Positions 21,521-33,412 of a stretch of DNA of 64,000 nt are shown here, one piece after another. The stretch's first letter is position 1; each line of letters starts with the position of its first letter. Origin of the DNA: Sclerodactyla briareus (lineage: Eukaryota; Echinodermata; Holothuroidea; Dendrochirotida; Sclerodactylidae); assembly GCA_026419785.1 (NCBI GenBank), contig JAODTK010005812.1, positions 217,456 through 281,455 on the forward strand, given 5' to 3'. The notes under the pieces were generated by a model. The model worked only from the letters and a program-made list of their open reading frames with translations. It was not told the origin of the DNA and made no database searches. The translations under genes and the position numbers were made by a program.

Positions 21521-24169
21521 GGCAAAGTGAGTAAAGTAGCTCCAGGGTATAGGGTTTTATGGGAGAACGGGAGCTATTTTCCAACACCGGAAGTAGTGAA
21601 GAACTACCGAAAATAATAAATTAGCAAGCTGGATACTGGATAGCCACTCCCTCAACAGGACTTCATGAAGTTTGAGAAGAGGAATGGCAAAGTTGGGGAT
21701 TAGGAGGGGGGAGGTATAAGAACTTTCTTTAGGGATCCCGCATGACATCAATTTGCTCTTGAAAATGTGGACCTGATACCCTTCAACAACAAAAATCATG
21801 CAAAGTAAAAATAAGTTAGAGGGGTCATCATCAAGCATCAATCACATCACTCCCAGCAACACTAGCAAGTAAATAAATCTGTTCATGATAGGTTTGCCAT
21901 GAGGCTGATTGCCAGCAGTGCCAGCAGTCAGTTTTTTAGAAGGAATGGCGAGAGTTGTGTTATCGTGATGGCGATAACCCTGCACTGAAGTCAGATCCTG
22001 TTTATCTATCACTTTGGGATAGTTTCTTTTTTTTAATAACATTTTCACTTACGAGGAATATTTAGCAATAAAGCCTAGTCTCGCAGAAAGAAAAAATTAT
22101 GACGATGATAGCCTACAATGGTACGATGAAAGTAGGGTGGTATAGTAAATAAAACCATTGTCTGTTTTGGTTTTCAGCCAAAAATACATGTCAACCACAG
22201 GTGCGGTCACATCAGGGGCCGTGTACTACTAGCGCACTTTGCTAATAATCGGCAAGTATATACACGGTTCGTCCAAATTTCTATCCTAAAAAAAATTGCA
22301 AAATTGGCATCGCCGTAACTAGCGGCCCCAAAGACTTCCTTGTGCGCAAAATGACATATTTCAAGAGAGGAAAGTTTTACCTTTCGCACCATATTATTTA
22401 CATCTTCGGATCATGTATCGTCAAATCTAATAATCATAAATTAAAAAAATTTTCAAAAAAGTTTTGATTACCATGACAGTCTAAGGACAAGCCGGCTATT
22501 GTGGCCGTCGCTGCCCCGTTGTTGCGAACATTCACACAACCGTTTCCGCGTACGTGAATCTATCGATCGGTAGAACAATCGCAAGCTACCGTTAAGCACC
22601 GGTGATCGAGTTGTTGCTTCTAGTAACAAATTCATGCGGGGACCAAAGTAAGAATTTGCTGTGCACTATACATATAGTGATCTCCCGCGGCGGATGCGCA
22701 CGTGAGGCCTTGTTAAAAAAATGTCACATACTCTGATCGTTCTTAGTGGATCGGTAGTATAGTGCTTGCAAACTTGCTCGCCTCTTATTCCACTGCCTGA
22801 TTCGGAACTTATATTTGCTGATAACAACACTGTGTAAACAGCGTAGCCTGACTATAAAAATGTTTAAACAGTTAATTTGCTGTGGAGAATGAAAGAGAGT
22901 GTTTTTACTGGATTTCGGGAAGATCATGGGAAAGCACGTAGTTTTGCGGCGGCTTGGTTGCGCGTATACCGTATTCCCTGTAGGACCGGTAATCGCGGCA
23001 CCGGTACTCGCAGTATCGGCCGTATGCACAGTACATTACCGGTACTGGCTCAACTACCGGTAACATGCAAAATCACTGTGCTTGTAGTAAGTGTCATTTT
23101 CGGCGTCCGCACACATCGTGTTTCGCATTAAATTACCTATTTAACAAATGTCTTTTCATAAAAATAAATCTTCTAGTAATAAAATACCATTCGCTTCATT
23201 GTCGTAATATGTGACCAATTTCTAAGGACTGCATGATCATTCCTGTTAATTCAAGTATTGTGGGACCTAACTGCAACGTTAGTTACGTGGTTTTCATTCC
23301 TTTCAAATGAAAAATAAAATTCTCTTACATTAACACTTGGAAAATTGATGACGAACGAAAAGCTTGCGTGGGATTCCCCTAACCAGCCCGGAGATATCGC
23401 CAAATCAATCAATTCAAATTGGCCGTAATTTTTCCGAAATTCTGAGGCAACTAAACAACTATTTTCTATCACTCTCATGGGAATTTTGCCAGATATACTC
23501 AACGGTCATGGGGGAAAGGAAACATCTCGAATCGATGTCGGCAGTGTAGCTGAGGTGTCATTGTTTTAGTTTGAACATGTGATGGATTTTACAGTGCTCA
23601 GATTAGTTGGCTTCAAATTTCTAGCATCACATTGGGTACCACCAACCATATAACAGTTTCCGCGAAATAATGCTTTTTCCAATACAGACCTGCAAGCACG
23701 GTAATTGCATAGCGTATGTAGATTGTGGTCGCGGCTGTAACGAAACAGAGTATATTATTATTCCACGTGCTCTGTAACCCTGTAAAATGAAAAACAATTT
23801 GAATAACACTGAAAGAGTGATTTTCAGCAAGAATATTCTTGAATCGTGCAAAGGAGCCAGGAGGGAGGTATACGGTGAAAGAGCTTGAAGGGAATTAAAC
23901 TGGAGTGAACCACCGCTGTGTGTTTAACAGTATAAAAAGTAACAATAAAGATCGCTGATGTTTTTCTAGACATACGTGAACACCGGTACCAGCACCGATA
24001 CGTGCCAAGAAGGCATCGGCCCTCGCCGGCGCCGTATGCTGAATATCACTAGCGCCCGCGGTAGCCAATTCCGTTGGAGCGACGCGAAACATTAAACCGG
24101 AGTAAAACTCGCCCGCACCCGCTTAAATAAGCCGTGCCTGTGGCGACCACTGCCTGTGCAAGGTCACAG

Positions 24170-24340
24170 TCCCGATACAATATTTCCTATTTTGCGAAAC
24201 GCCTCCTAATTCCCGGAACGTAGGTCGATGTTGAAAGACATACATCGCTCTCGAATCTGTACCGTTTAGTGTCTCCCTATACTACGAGATGATCCTCCAG
24301 TCTCTATGCCTGGGGTGGTGGGTACCAAAAACCAACAACC
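24170..24340 (+). repeat. Single diverged unit of the 220-bp repeat
   Basis: The order of landmarks matches the array at 20-21.5 kb: AAACGCCTCCTAATTCC, GTAGGTCGATGTTGAAAG, then CCAGTCTCTATGCCTGGGGTGG and AACAACCTGTGG. It is in the same orientation and stands alone. Confidence 0.65.
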
Positions 24341-25544
24341 TGTGGAAACTGATTAGCGTCTGGAGAATAATTAGGATAGAGAATCGGCGTCCTGCACCAT
24401 GTTTCGTCTTGTGCATTCTCACGGGTTCTTTATTCTGGCATCCTACAACATTCAATTATTTTGCTCACTCTTTGCTTGATTGTAAAGGGTCTGCTTCTGT
24501 GTGACAAATTGCTGCGTAAGGATTGATGATATTAAAAAAAAATAGGACATTCTCAATGGAAGTCTCTATTTTTATTATTATTACGTATCATACCAAAGGA
24601 GACCTGCCTTGGAATGTCAGAGTGGGCCCAAAGTCCCAGCCTTCATTTTATCTTCATCCTTTCGATACAGAGATGAATTTACTTGTCGAAACCCGCGCCT
24701 TCCGTTTCATGCTAGATCCAATGAGTCCTGTTCAGTGCCTGTCCAGGTTATCGAAATCAGAAATAGAGTGGACCAGCAACTCTATTCGGGAATGTTCGGA
24801 ACTCGACGCGTATCAACAATGTTGGCCACTATACCATGCATGTTATATAATTATTATTGACTTATTCAACAATACCACTGTATTGTAATAATGGAAGAAA
24901 GCTCAATCTCAATATGCCATTTAGAAGTCGATATAAAAATAAACCCACAGATGATCACTAAGCATGAACATCAACAAAAACCCATTGCACTTGGCAGAAT
25001 TATTAAACTATCCGTAAACATAAACCCCACTTACGAAAATCCTCCAGAAATGATACAAAGGGTCATGAGCGATGCACGAATGAAATGTTCAAAACTGCTT
25101 AGTGCTGATTTCTACTTACAAACTTTGAGTGAAAGCTTCTGTTTCCACTTTTGTCAGAAACAACCTCTATCTGTCCATAACTGCGGTTTATTCTCACAAA
25201 TGTTTATTAATTTTTTAATGGCACCTTCACCGGCTCATATGGAATGCTAGTCTATCCTGTGGCTTCGAGCCGTTTTGACAAATAAAATCCATGAGAAAAT
25301 ATCAGTGCATTTTGCGGTTTCTTCCGTGATTCGAATTATACCCCAGTAATTAGTAAATACATTAAGCATGGGTTGTATAAAGCTAGCCATCCACGAGTCC
25401 GCAGTGCACGCGCAGCACACGCGCAGCGCATGTGAGCGCAGGACCTGCCGCAGAATGTCGCCACCCACTCACCCGCAGCCCCTGCACAACCAATCACGCA
25501 GGGAGCTCATAAAAATGCAGGGAGGAAACTATTCAACCAGAACT

Positions 25545-26060
25545 GTGGTTTTGTTGCTTTCAACATCGACCTATTCTCTCGGAAATGGTGGCGCGTCTGA
25601 TGAAAAGGGGGATATGTCATACTGACTTGAAAAAAAAATGAATGATGTCCCATTGACCTTTGTACAGGGGTCCGCACAGGTTGTTGGGTTTTGCGCACCC
25701 CACCCCCAGAACGAGACTAGTTGTACTCCCGATAGTAGGGGGGTGAAGAGACAATTAGGACAGGTACCGAGGATCTGTTACTTTCAACATCGAACTCTTT
25801 TCTCGGAAATGGGGGCGTCCGATACAATGGGAATATTGTCATAATGACTTTGAAAAAATGAATGACTGTCCATTGACTTGTACAGGGTGTCCGCCACAGG
25901 TTGGCGGGTTTTTGGCACCCCACCCCCGGACCGAGACTGGTATGTACTTCTTGATAGTAGGGGGTGAGGGACCGTTATGACAGGTGGTCCCTAGGTCATT
26001 TGTACTTTCAACATAGACATCTTCTCTCGAAATGATGGGCGTTTCCGAAAATAGGAAAGT
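25545..26060 (-). repeat. Inverted set of about 2.3 units of the 220-bp repeat
   Basis: Read on the minus strand, these bases repeat the same landmarks as 19985-21520. On the plus strand, TTTCAACATCGA recurs at about 25560, 25785 and 26007, and TTGTACAGGG(T/G)TCCGC recurs at about 25663 and 25885. A spacing of about 220 bp is kept. The inversion relative to the main array is clear. Confidence 0.75.
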
Positions 26061-26987
26061 GCCAAATGCCCTTCTGAACTTGTATTTACGGGATTTGCCC
26101 CATATGGATTTGATTGTGGGTTGCAGTCAAGGATTGACCATCTCAGCGCTTTTTGACTCTACTGGTTTACATGGTGGGCTGTGTTTCAGAAATCGGAACA
26201 ACGACCTCTCGAGTTGGAAAGTTCAGCTATTTTCTGCCAAGTAGAATACTTAGAAAACAAAATATCCGGATTTGGTGGTGATACACCACAAATGAGTAGA
26301 ATCAAATATCGTGATTTTGCCGGCTGCCCATTGACTGGAATCCACCAAAGCGAAAATGTGTTTTGCAAATAGTATCTCAGTCGTCAATATTAGAGGTAGC
26401 AGTTGTAGTTGTCATATAAATAGCGCATCATAAACTCACGAAGTCACGTAACAGTAAGTCCGACTGATGGTCATCCATTACAATGCTAGGCTATTCACTG
26501 ATCCGAGATAGGGGCAAAATGCCTAGGCCTACGTCCAATATCTACATACCACTACTGACGAACACTAGGTGGAAAAGACCGCCGAACCTGTACAAAGTCC
26601 ATGGGACAGTTTTTCTCTCGACATCGACCTTTTCAGATCAGATTCATGAACCATTTTTTCCAGTCGGCACAGGATGGTTGAAATGATTCCATCAATATTT
26701 TGTCCCCGGCAAAAAAAATTGCCATCGCTCGCTGAAAAAAACGGAGTAATTCGACTGCAAAAGCGTAGGATAAGCCCTTCACAGTTTGTAACAAATACTA
26801 ATTAGCATTAGGTCACTGTGCGTACGTCACATGAACCGCACTGAGACGACGCACGAACCCTCCGGAAATGAACCTTAGGCCTATTAGCCTAGCGTCCTTA
26901 TGTTATTTGTGTATGAAGAAAAAACCCCGTTAGGATTAACACCATGAAAGTACCAACACAGACGAGTGCGAAAACAAATGAACAAAC

Positions 26988-27046
26988 CATAATGAAAAGT
27001 GCCGACATCCAAGTCATAGAAGTAAGCGATGTTTTTACTACGCCAT
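26988..27046 (-). CDS. HDAC3: HDAC3 exon 1 with start codon (59 nt)
   Basis: The minus strand has ATG at 27046-27044. After one extra T it reads SKNIAYFYDLDVGTFHY, with a G left over, followed by a GTTTGT donor. Human HDAC3 starts MAKTVAYFYDPDVGNFHYG, so the start choice rests on both the family length and the motif: Met-Ala-Ser/Lys precedes the conserved AYFYD. The split Gly codon is completed by exon 2. The upstream bases (27047-27200) show no TATA box. The single extra base makes TAG-TAA in the literal frame. Confidence 0.9.
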
Positions 27047-27943
27047 CTCCACCTGAACAATTCTTGGCCGTATGAGGGAGAGAATTGATTGTTTCTAACA
27101 TTCATCACGGCGAAACGAAACATCAAAGTTCGAACAAAAGCTCGGAGAATATGGGTTTTGGCAAATGACTGGCTCAATATTTCAATCCTTTTGGAATTCG
27201 AATGTGCGATACTGAAGACAGTTACCTAATATATTCCATTTTATATAGTTATTATGAGTATTGTAATTGGGGGATATCATCGTATCATTGATCTCATATT
27301 TTTTTGATGAATATTACAGTCCACGGTATGCGAAAACCTCAGTCGGATTCCCTCAGCTTATCGATATTTCCGCTTTGTACTTTTTATTTTGAACAAATAT
27401 AATAAAAGAGGGCAATCCCCGGAGTTAGTTGCAGGATCTCATGAAATCCCTGGAAATGGGAATATACTTTCAAAGTCGTCGTTTATCTCCAAAGTTGCAA
27501 TTCCCCCCCAACAGCCCCCAAAAAAAAAAAAAAAATCATATTCATAAGGACATCTATTGAAAATTTCCACTATGACTGATAGGGTAAGCCTCCGTTTTTA
27601 TAAAATATCTAATCCGTCGGGGCTAATTGAAAAACAAGAGGCAAATCCCCGGAGTTGCATATCATTCACGAAATTTGGAATTATTCAGTCATTTCTATCA
27701 ACACGGGTATTCTGGAATCAAGAGCCTATGTAGAAGTGAAATCTATGACCCCGACAGCGCCATCATGACAGTAGGTGTTATGGTGACATGTAAAATTTTA
27801 CATAGGTCCCATTTCGCTGTTTCTGTTTAACGAATGATACAAAAAACAGTAATGCATAAATGAAAGAAAGAAATAGCACCACGATATTCCGAATAGTCGG
27901 GCCTAAATTCCACCGCGGAACAGGGACGTCGCTAGCGGGTTTG

Positions 27944-27989
27944 TGGGTGGGGGGGGGGGGGTGTGGGGGGGTCTCAACCCCCCCCCCCA
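27944..27989. repeat. G-run / C-run hairpin
   Basis: A GTGGGT lead and 13 or so Gs, then TGTGGGGGGG, TCTCAA and a run of 11 Cs, can fold on itself. It resembles the G-tract repeat at 11.6 kb, which also pairs a long G run with a C run. It is probably the end of a short dispersed repeat. Confidence 0.5.
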
Positions 27990-28929
27990 ACAGTCAGAGC
28001 GACCATGCAGTTGGAAGTTTCGAAGATCCAGTTGGAATTTCCGACAGATCGTCAGATTGTATATTTGACGACTGAGGTCCGAGGCCCAGTAACTTGGTGA
28101 ATTTCTAAACTCAACCCCCAAGGAATTCTTATCAATTTTTCCATCATCATCGATAATGTTCAATAACATATCTTTCTTCTTCATTTACCAGTATATTTAC
28201 AACGACCGCCGCCTTATTGGCTGTCGATATTGTATGACAATCAATTGTGTCTATTGTTATGATCATTAGATTAGGGTAGGGATCAGATTCGCGTCGGTAC
28301 AATCATGCCGCTGTAATTAGGGACAGACGAGATCCGTTTTTTTTTTCAGATGTGTGCGCCCCCCCCCCAAAAAAAAACCAACTGCTGATCATGGTATGGA
28401 GCACGAATGTTGAAATTTGCGCCGGAAAGTAAGTAAAGTCGGGGCAGCGTAAGACCGAGGTTTGCAAAATGTTCAAATTTCCGATTACAAAAACATTGAT
28501 TCACAAATTGCCGGGTTTGAATTTTTGTACATTGCAGCCCAACAAACGCCGGGGAGGAGGTCATTCCGACCATTCTGGGGGGCTTGAGCAACTAAAACTT
28601 CCTGGGACGCCCCCCGCCAACCCTGTGGCCTCCACGTAGATAATATTCTGTTCCCCCTGAGAAATGCCTCTGCCCCTTGTGCCCCAGTATGAGACGTTGG
28701 GGCGACGCCACTGGCTGCCGGACTGGCCAAAATTTATGATAAAATGCCCGGAAAACTACAAAAAATGGGGAGCACGGTACCATTTCCGGTGAACCACTTC
28801 AAAACTTCGGGCAAACAATTTGTCGGCCCTATAAATTGGATGGTCCCGTCTTCCTATGTTGGCGGTCCGCTGTCAGGTAAGAATTTCACCAACCCCAAAA
28901 GAAGGGACGTAGTACGTACTGCACAGGGA

Positions 28930-29340
28930 GGACTCAGTACAATTTGGCAGAAAAAATCCAACAAGTCATGCAGTAGCAAGTCGCATAAGGACTTGAAAAT
29001 GCAAAATTATTTCTGGAACGAAGTAAATGTTTAGGAGTGTCATTAAGCATCAAGTGTGATAAAGGCCAACCTGAATGCGAAACATTTTCTAAAGTGGAAG
29101 GAGGGGGGCTTCGGCGGTACCCAGAAAAGGGAGATCTGATTTCTACATCTGGCTGCACTCGATCGATTTGGCAGAGAAAAAGCACAAGATTCGTGGAGCG
29201 CACATCGCATTAGGACATGTGAATGCAAAATTATTTGTGGAATTCTGAAAAGTGATGTTTGGAGTGATATATTGCATCAAATTGCATTACGGTAACCGGG
29301 AAAAAAATGCAAACATTTTGGGGAGGAGGGAGGAATGGGG
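28930..29340 (+). repeat. Two diverged direct copies of about 200-230 bp
   Basis: Copy 1 (about 28945-29120) and copy 2 (about 29160-29340) share the order ATTTGGCAGA(A/G)AAA, (T)CGCAT(A/T)AGGAC, ATGCAAAATTATTT(C/G)TGGAA, then AGTGT/AGTGAT..ATTGCATCAA and AAACATTTT. The duplication is clear. The nature of the unit is unknown, and the short open reading across it has no family match. Confidence 0.6.
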
Positions 29341-31304
29341 GGGGTGGGTGGGAATGCACCTTTCAGTATACGGGGTAGAGTGAGTTTGAAAATGTATCTA
29401 GGCAGTTGGAATCGTACTTATAACCCCCCCCCCCCTCATCAGGTGACCCTAGTTACGTCCTGCGGACAGATAACCTGCCTCCTCATTCCTGCACTGCACA
29501 CATTGTGATGGTGTGCAATGAAACATGAACTATAAACATGACTGTCAGCGATGCATGGCGTGATACATCAGAAGAGGAGGTTCAATTATTCTAGACTGGA
29601 AGTCTCACTTTTTTGTATCTTTTATTATTTTGTTGTGTTCACACTCTTCATAACTCTTGGGGTCCACATGCATTAATTAGATTATAGTTTAAGAGAGTTT
29701 GCAACAAAAAAACTTTTACAGGATTTTTTAGTTGATTCTGAGATAAATTTTTATCGGACAAACGAGGTCAATCAAGAAAAGGGCGGCATTTGGACGCCCT
29801 CTTAGGCTAGGCAGCTCGCAAGCTTTAAAATACTACGATACAGATGTGCACTTGATATTTATACATTGAAACATATGATTCAATACCCTTTTACTTTTTA
29901 TGCTAATCTGGAGGCATCTTGAAGCAGAAATAGAAAATGACAGCTATTTCGCATCAATTTTGGGCGCCATATTGATTCATAGGATAACAGTTTCAATTAT
30001 TTCTCGGGCCTCAAAACACTAATAGACACCTTTTTCATTCCTTGTGCTTTTTGAAGAAAAGTTGTGTCAAACAGTGAAAATAAAGCGCCATTTTGGACAC
30101 CATCTTGGTTTCCAAAGTTTCCACAATGGGGTTTCTGGGAAGTTTAGTGTAATCTCGACATTTTTCTGGACCTATGTTGAAACAATAGCTTGTTACCAGA
30201 CAAGTCCATCTTTAGGGGGATGTGGGAAGGAGCTCTTGCATAGTGCCATTTGTGCTTTACGTACCGCTACAAAAATTTGAAAATTCATTCAGCCATCATG
30301 GAATCAGCAAATCACTTGAAAATAGGAAATATGGGGTTGCGGCGACAGATTGCCCCAATATGTGTTTTCCCCCTGAATTAACAATCGTGATAATTTTTGT
30401 GACCACCGGGCGAAGTGCAAAATTTGGTCATGTTCGGCCACTGCAAAGTGAGATATTTGCGGGAGAAAAAAAAACATCAAAAATCTGACAGACACTCTAA
30501 AACACACACACTCCGGATATCTTTTTTTTAGTCCGCCCTTCAATTGTCGGATTAGCAGGAACCATGTTTACTCCACCATAGGGTAACCACCCTCCAGTAG
30601 ACAGTTTCTAACACGACTATTGTCCCCATAGCAACCGTAACTATAGCACAGTAACAATAATATAGTTAAAACGGCACATTGGAGGGGGGGGGGGGGTCAA
30701 CAAATATCTCACCGGTTCTTTTGGATGTGAGATAACAATAATGCCAAACTGGCTACCAGCCTACACCGAAAACAAAACAAGCATGTACTCAATATAGAAA
30801 TCCGCATACGAGAATTCAGTTCGATTTGGACCCAACCATTAAGGACCTTTTGTGTACACAAGATTCTCATACTGACCTTTTGCTATTTACGGACCTTTGT
30901 TACTCCCCAAAAACAATGGGGAACCAAAATACCAAGTATGAACATTTATCCAGTAGGATCAAATTATCGTGTTAAAATCTGCCGACATAAGATTTCCCAA
31001 CTTCCCTTTTACCGAAGAAGGACATCAGTGTATATCAAACAAGAACGCAAACTATGCGTAGTGGATCCTGCGAATATCAAATGTGTAAACAAAAGGAGAC
31101 TTCAAGATCACCTCCTAAAATCTGAATATTTATCATAGCAGGCAAGTAGAGAATAATCAACGTTACAAACAAACAACAAACCGGCATTGTGCTGTCAAGT
31201 TGAGTTTCGTGGACATGATCCCTTCCTTTGGTCGTACCTAAGCAAATAATACATTGTGCCTATAATTCCTACTTTCCCGCGAAATGGAGGGGGTTGAATA
31301 CTGC

Positions 31305-32966
31305 TTAAGCGCTTGTTCACACTTGTGCGATACGACGATACGATAATTTTATCGGCTGGAGGTTCACACTTGTGCATAAAAAAGTGTACGATAATTTTAT
31401 CGGACGTTTCGGCGCCTAACATATCGGAGGAAGGAGAAAGGGGGAAAATGGCTGGGAATTTTGGGGGGGGGGGGGCGTTTTGTTTTGGTTTTTTTTGTTT
31501 TGTGTTGTTTTTTTTTTTTTGTTTGTGAGGGTGTTTTGTTGAGATTTTTTGTTTGAGATTTTTGTGTTTTTTTGTTATTTTTTTGTTGTTTTTTTTTTTT
31601 TTGTTGTTGAGAAGTTTTTTTTTTTTGTCTTTGTTTTTTTGAGGAAAAGCACAAGTTTCCCGCTTCGTCGCTTCCGGCGGGCGGTGGAAGTGCCTGGTCG
31701 GCAGAATTCTTTGATTACCAAGAATTGTAATTTCAAGCAATCGCAAGCTTTTGTGTCTTCATCAGTAATTGTAGGAGGCGATGAAATAGTGGTTACCGAC
31801 CCATTTTGAAGCAAACAAACTAGCAGTCAAAGCTTCTCTAGTCGTGGGGACTCACGCGCAAATAGGGGCACCCGATGAAACCGTTTTCTGGACATTTCTG
31901 AACTTTCATTTCCATATATATTTCCTCAGTCCATTCTGCCCAAAACACAATCCATCATGGAGCGCATGCATGGAAGGCACTAAGCAATTGACTCAAAATC
32001 AACGACCTCACCTTCCCCGCGACCCTTTCGTTTGGAATCCAGTCTTATTTAGCATCGGTATCCAAGAAGAAGTGAGGTAGCCAAGAAAACAAGAAAGCAT
32101 TCAGTCATGAGTAAAATTCACGCAATGGAGCTGAAAATGGAGCTTGGTTACGGCCTCCACCTGCGTACCCTACTACTGTCCTCCTCACTGACCTACAAGA
32201 CTTAACTAACTTGGCGTTAGAATCGCATTAATACCCCCCCCCCCCATAGCTTATTCGTTTTCGTGCTTTCTTCTTTCTTTTCCCTCCTCTTTCTTTCCAT
32301 AGGGTCAGGGTGAATTTCCCGTCAATCGTCAGGCTTGTGGATCGACATCCCGGGAAACTCCCTCCTACCCTACCCCCCGCTCTCAGCAGCCACAACACCC
32401 CCTCCACCCGCCACTCACTACCAAACGCATATCTCCTGCCTTTGCACGTTACATGATAATTGGTGGAGGCCGACGCAACATGACCCTCCCCATTACCTCA
32501 CCGGTCACAATACTATTGTATGTTGGGAGGCATCCATGGATCCTAAAATATAATAATGGTTTTGTAGGTCCCGTACATGGCGGCAAATAGGACAGAGAAC
32601 TCATTCCGAGCCAATGTCTTCCCCGGAACGTCACTACCCAACCCCAAAACTTCATCAAAACCCCCTGATTTTATCACTGAACCACTTCACGCCAAATCCC
32701 ACTCCCCCCCCCCCCCTCCCCCATGCCTGTTTGGCGTTCCATACTCTTTGCAGAATTTCGCGAGTCCTTCCACGCATTTGCGCACAATTTATCGCATCCG
32801 ATAAATTATCGTACGATAAAAGTTGAAAAATATTTTCAACTTGACGCCGATGAAATTTATCGTATCGCAACGGTTGTGAACAATCCTAGTACAAAGGAAC
32901 ACTGTAACTCGACGTCGATAAATTTATCGTATCGTATCGTATCGCACACTTGTGAACAGCCCTTTA
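31305..32966. mobile_element. PIF/Harbinger-like inverted-repeat element, about 1.65 kb
   Basis: Left terminus: TTA followed by AGCGCTTGTTCACACTTG and GCGATACGACGATACG, then ATAATTTTATCG. Right terminus on the minus strand: TAA-AGGGCTGTTCACAAGTG, then GCGATACGATACG and ATAAATTTATCG. The inverted repeats match over about 45-49 bases with small gaps. TTA on both sides fits the 3-bp TTA/TAA target duplication of PIF/Harbinger elements. The interior holds A/T homopolymer text and no recognisable transposase or Myb-like gene, so it is non-autonomous. Inner ATAAATTATCG/CGATAAATT words repeat near both ends. Confidence 0.65.
31470..31640 (+). repeat. T/G homopolymer-rich low-complexity tract
   Basis: A run of 10 or so Gs followed by T runs interrupted by G. 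The reverse strand reads as a lysine-rich open stretch purely because of A runs. It lies inside the inverted-repeat element. Confidence 0.8.
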
Positions 32967-33167
32967 GCCACGCAGAACAGAACTTTCTCCAGCTATTCCT
33001 CTAAGATGTTCCAGTGCCGCGAAGTCAATGTCAAACATAAAATCTATCAGACAAGTGTTAAACTGTTTCACCCTTCACTGCCAGAGGGACAATAACGGAG
33101 ATGTGTTGGAAGCGTGTGATTTAGAGTGTCTCGTATGTCAGTGTAAGTGACTCATTGTGTGTTGCAA

Positions 33168-33330
33168 AGATATATATATATATATATATAATATATAGAT
33201 ATATATTTATTATATCATAGATATATCTAATATATCTATATATATATATATATAGATATATATATAATATATATATATATATTATATATATTAATATTTA
33301 CTATATATTATAATATATACTATAGGAAAA
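33168..33330. repeat. (TA)n microsatellite
   Basis: About 160 bases of TA/TATA text with occasional GA or AA breaks, immediately before the Penelope-like terminal sequence. Penelope-like elements often sit in or beside TA-rich targets. Confidence 0.9.
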
Positions 33331-33379
33331 AAGTTTGAAAAGTGTAGTCGATGCGGTGAAAATGTTTATAAAATTTATT

Positions 33380-33412
33380 CCGACGTTTCGGGTTTTAAAC
33401 CCTTTATCGAGG
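33380..33412 (-). ncRNA. Hammerhead-like motif in the Penelope terminal repeat
   Basis: The minus strand reads CTCGATAA, A, a stem GGGTTT/AAACCC, then GAAAC and GTC. This has the layout of a hammerhead core (CUGAUGA, stem II, GAAA). The first box differs (CTCGATAA instead of CTGATGA), so self-cleavage is doubtful. Hammerhead motifs are known in terminal repeats of Penelope-like elements. The opposite orientation to the endonuclease frame suggests an inverted terminal copy. Confidence 0.45.

Larger units (their letters stand above)
18038..26987. other. HDAC3 intron 1 (about 8.95 kb)
   Basis: The donor is GTTTGT at 26987-26982 and the acceptor is TTGCATAG ending at 18038, minus strand. It contains the ~220-bp tandem array (19985-21520), a single diverged unit (24170-24340), an inverted set of units (25545-26060) and a GC-rich ACCGGTA cluster (22980-23065). 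Open stretches of 60-136 codons at 18.4-19.5 kb and 24.5-25.3 kb have no recognisable domain, and I treat them as chance. Confidence 0.6.
27047..31300. other. HDAC3 upstream region; repeats, no gene
   Basis: The HDAC3 5' UTR and promoter should lie just above 27046, but no TATA or initiator is convincing. CCCCGGAGTT-containing repeats occur at 27418 and 27649, a G-run/C-run hairpin at 27944-27989, and an imperfect duplication at 28930-29340. G- or C-runs also occur at 29338, 29425, 28358 and 30684. Remaining text has no recognisable protein or RNA gene. Confidence 0.5.

Noticed and set aside
25480-25520. CCAATCAC and CATAAAAAT words suggesting a promoter in intron 1
   Set aside because: The two words are only about 15 bases apart, and no coding exon follows on the plus strand.
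31195-31746. Longest open stretch in the window (183 codons, minus strand), lysine/glutamine-rich
   Set aside because: Most of it is the complement of T/G homopolymers inside an inverted-repeat element. No domain is visible and the composition explains the lack of stops.
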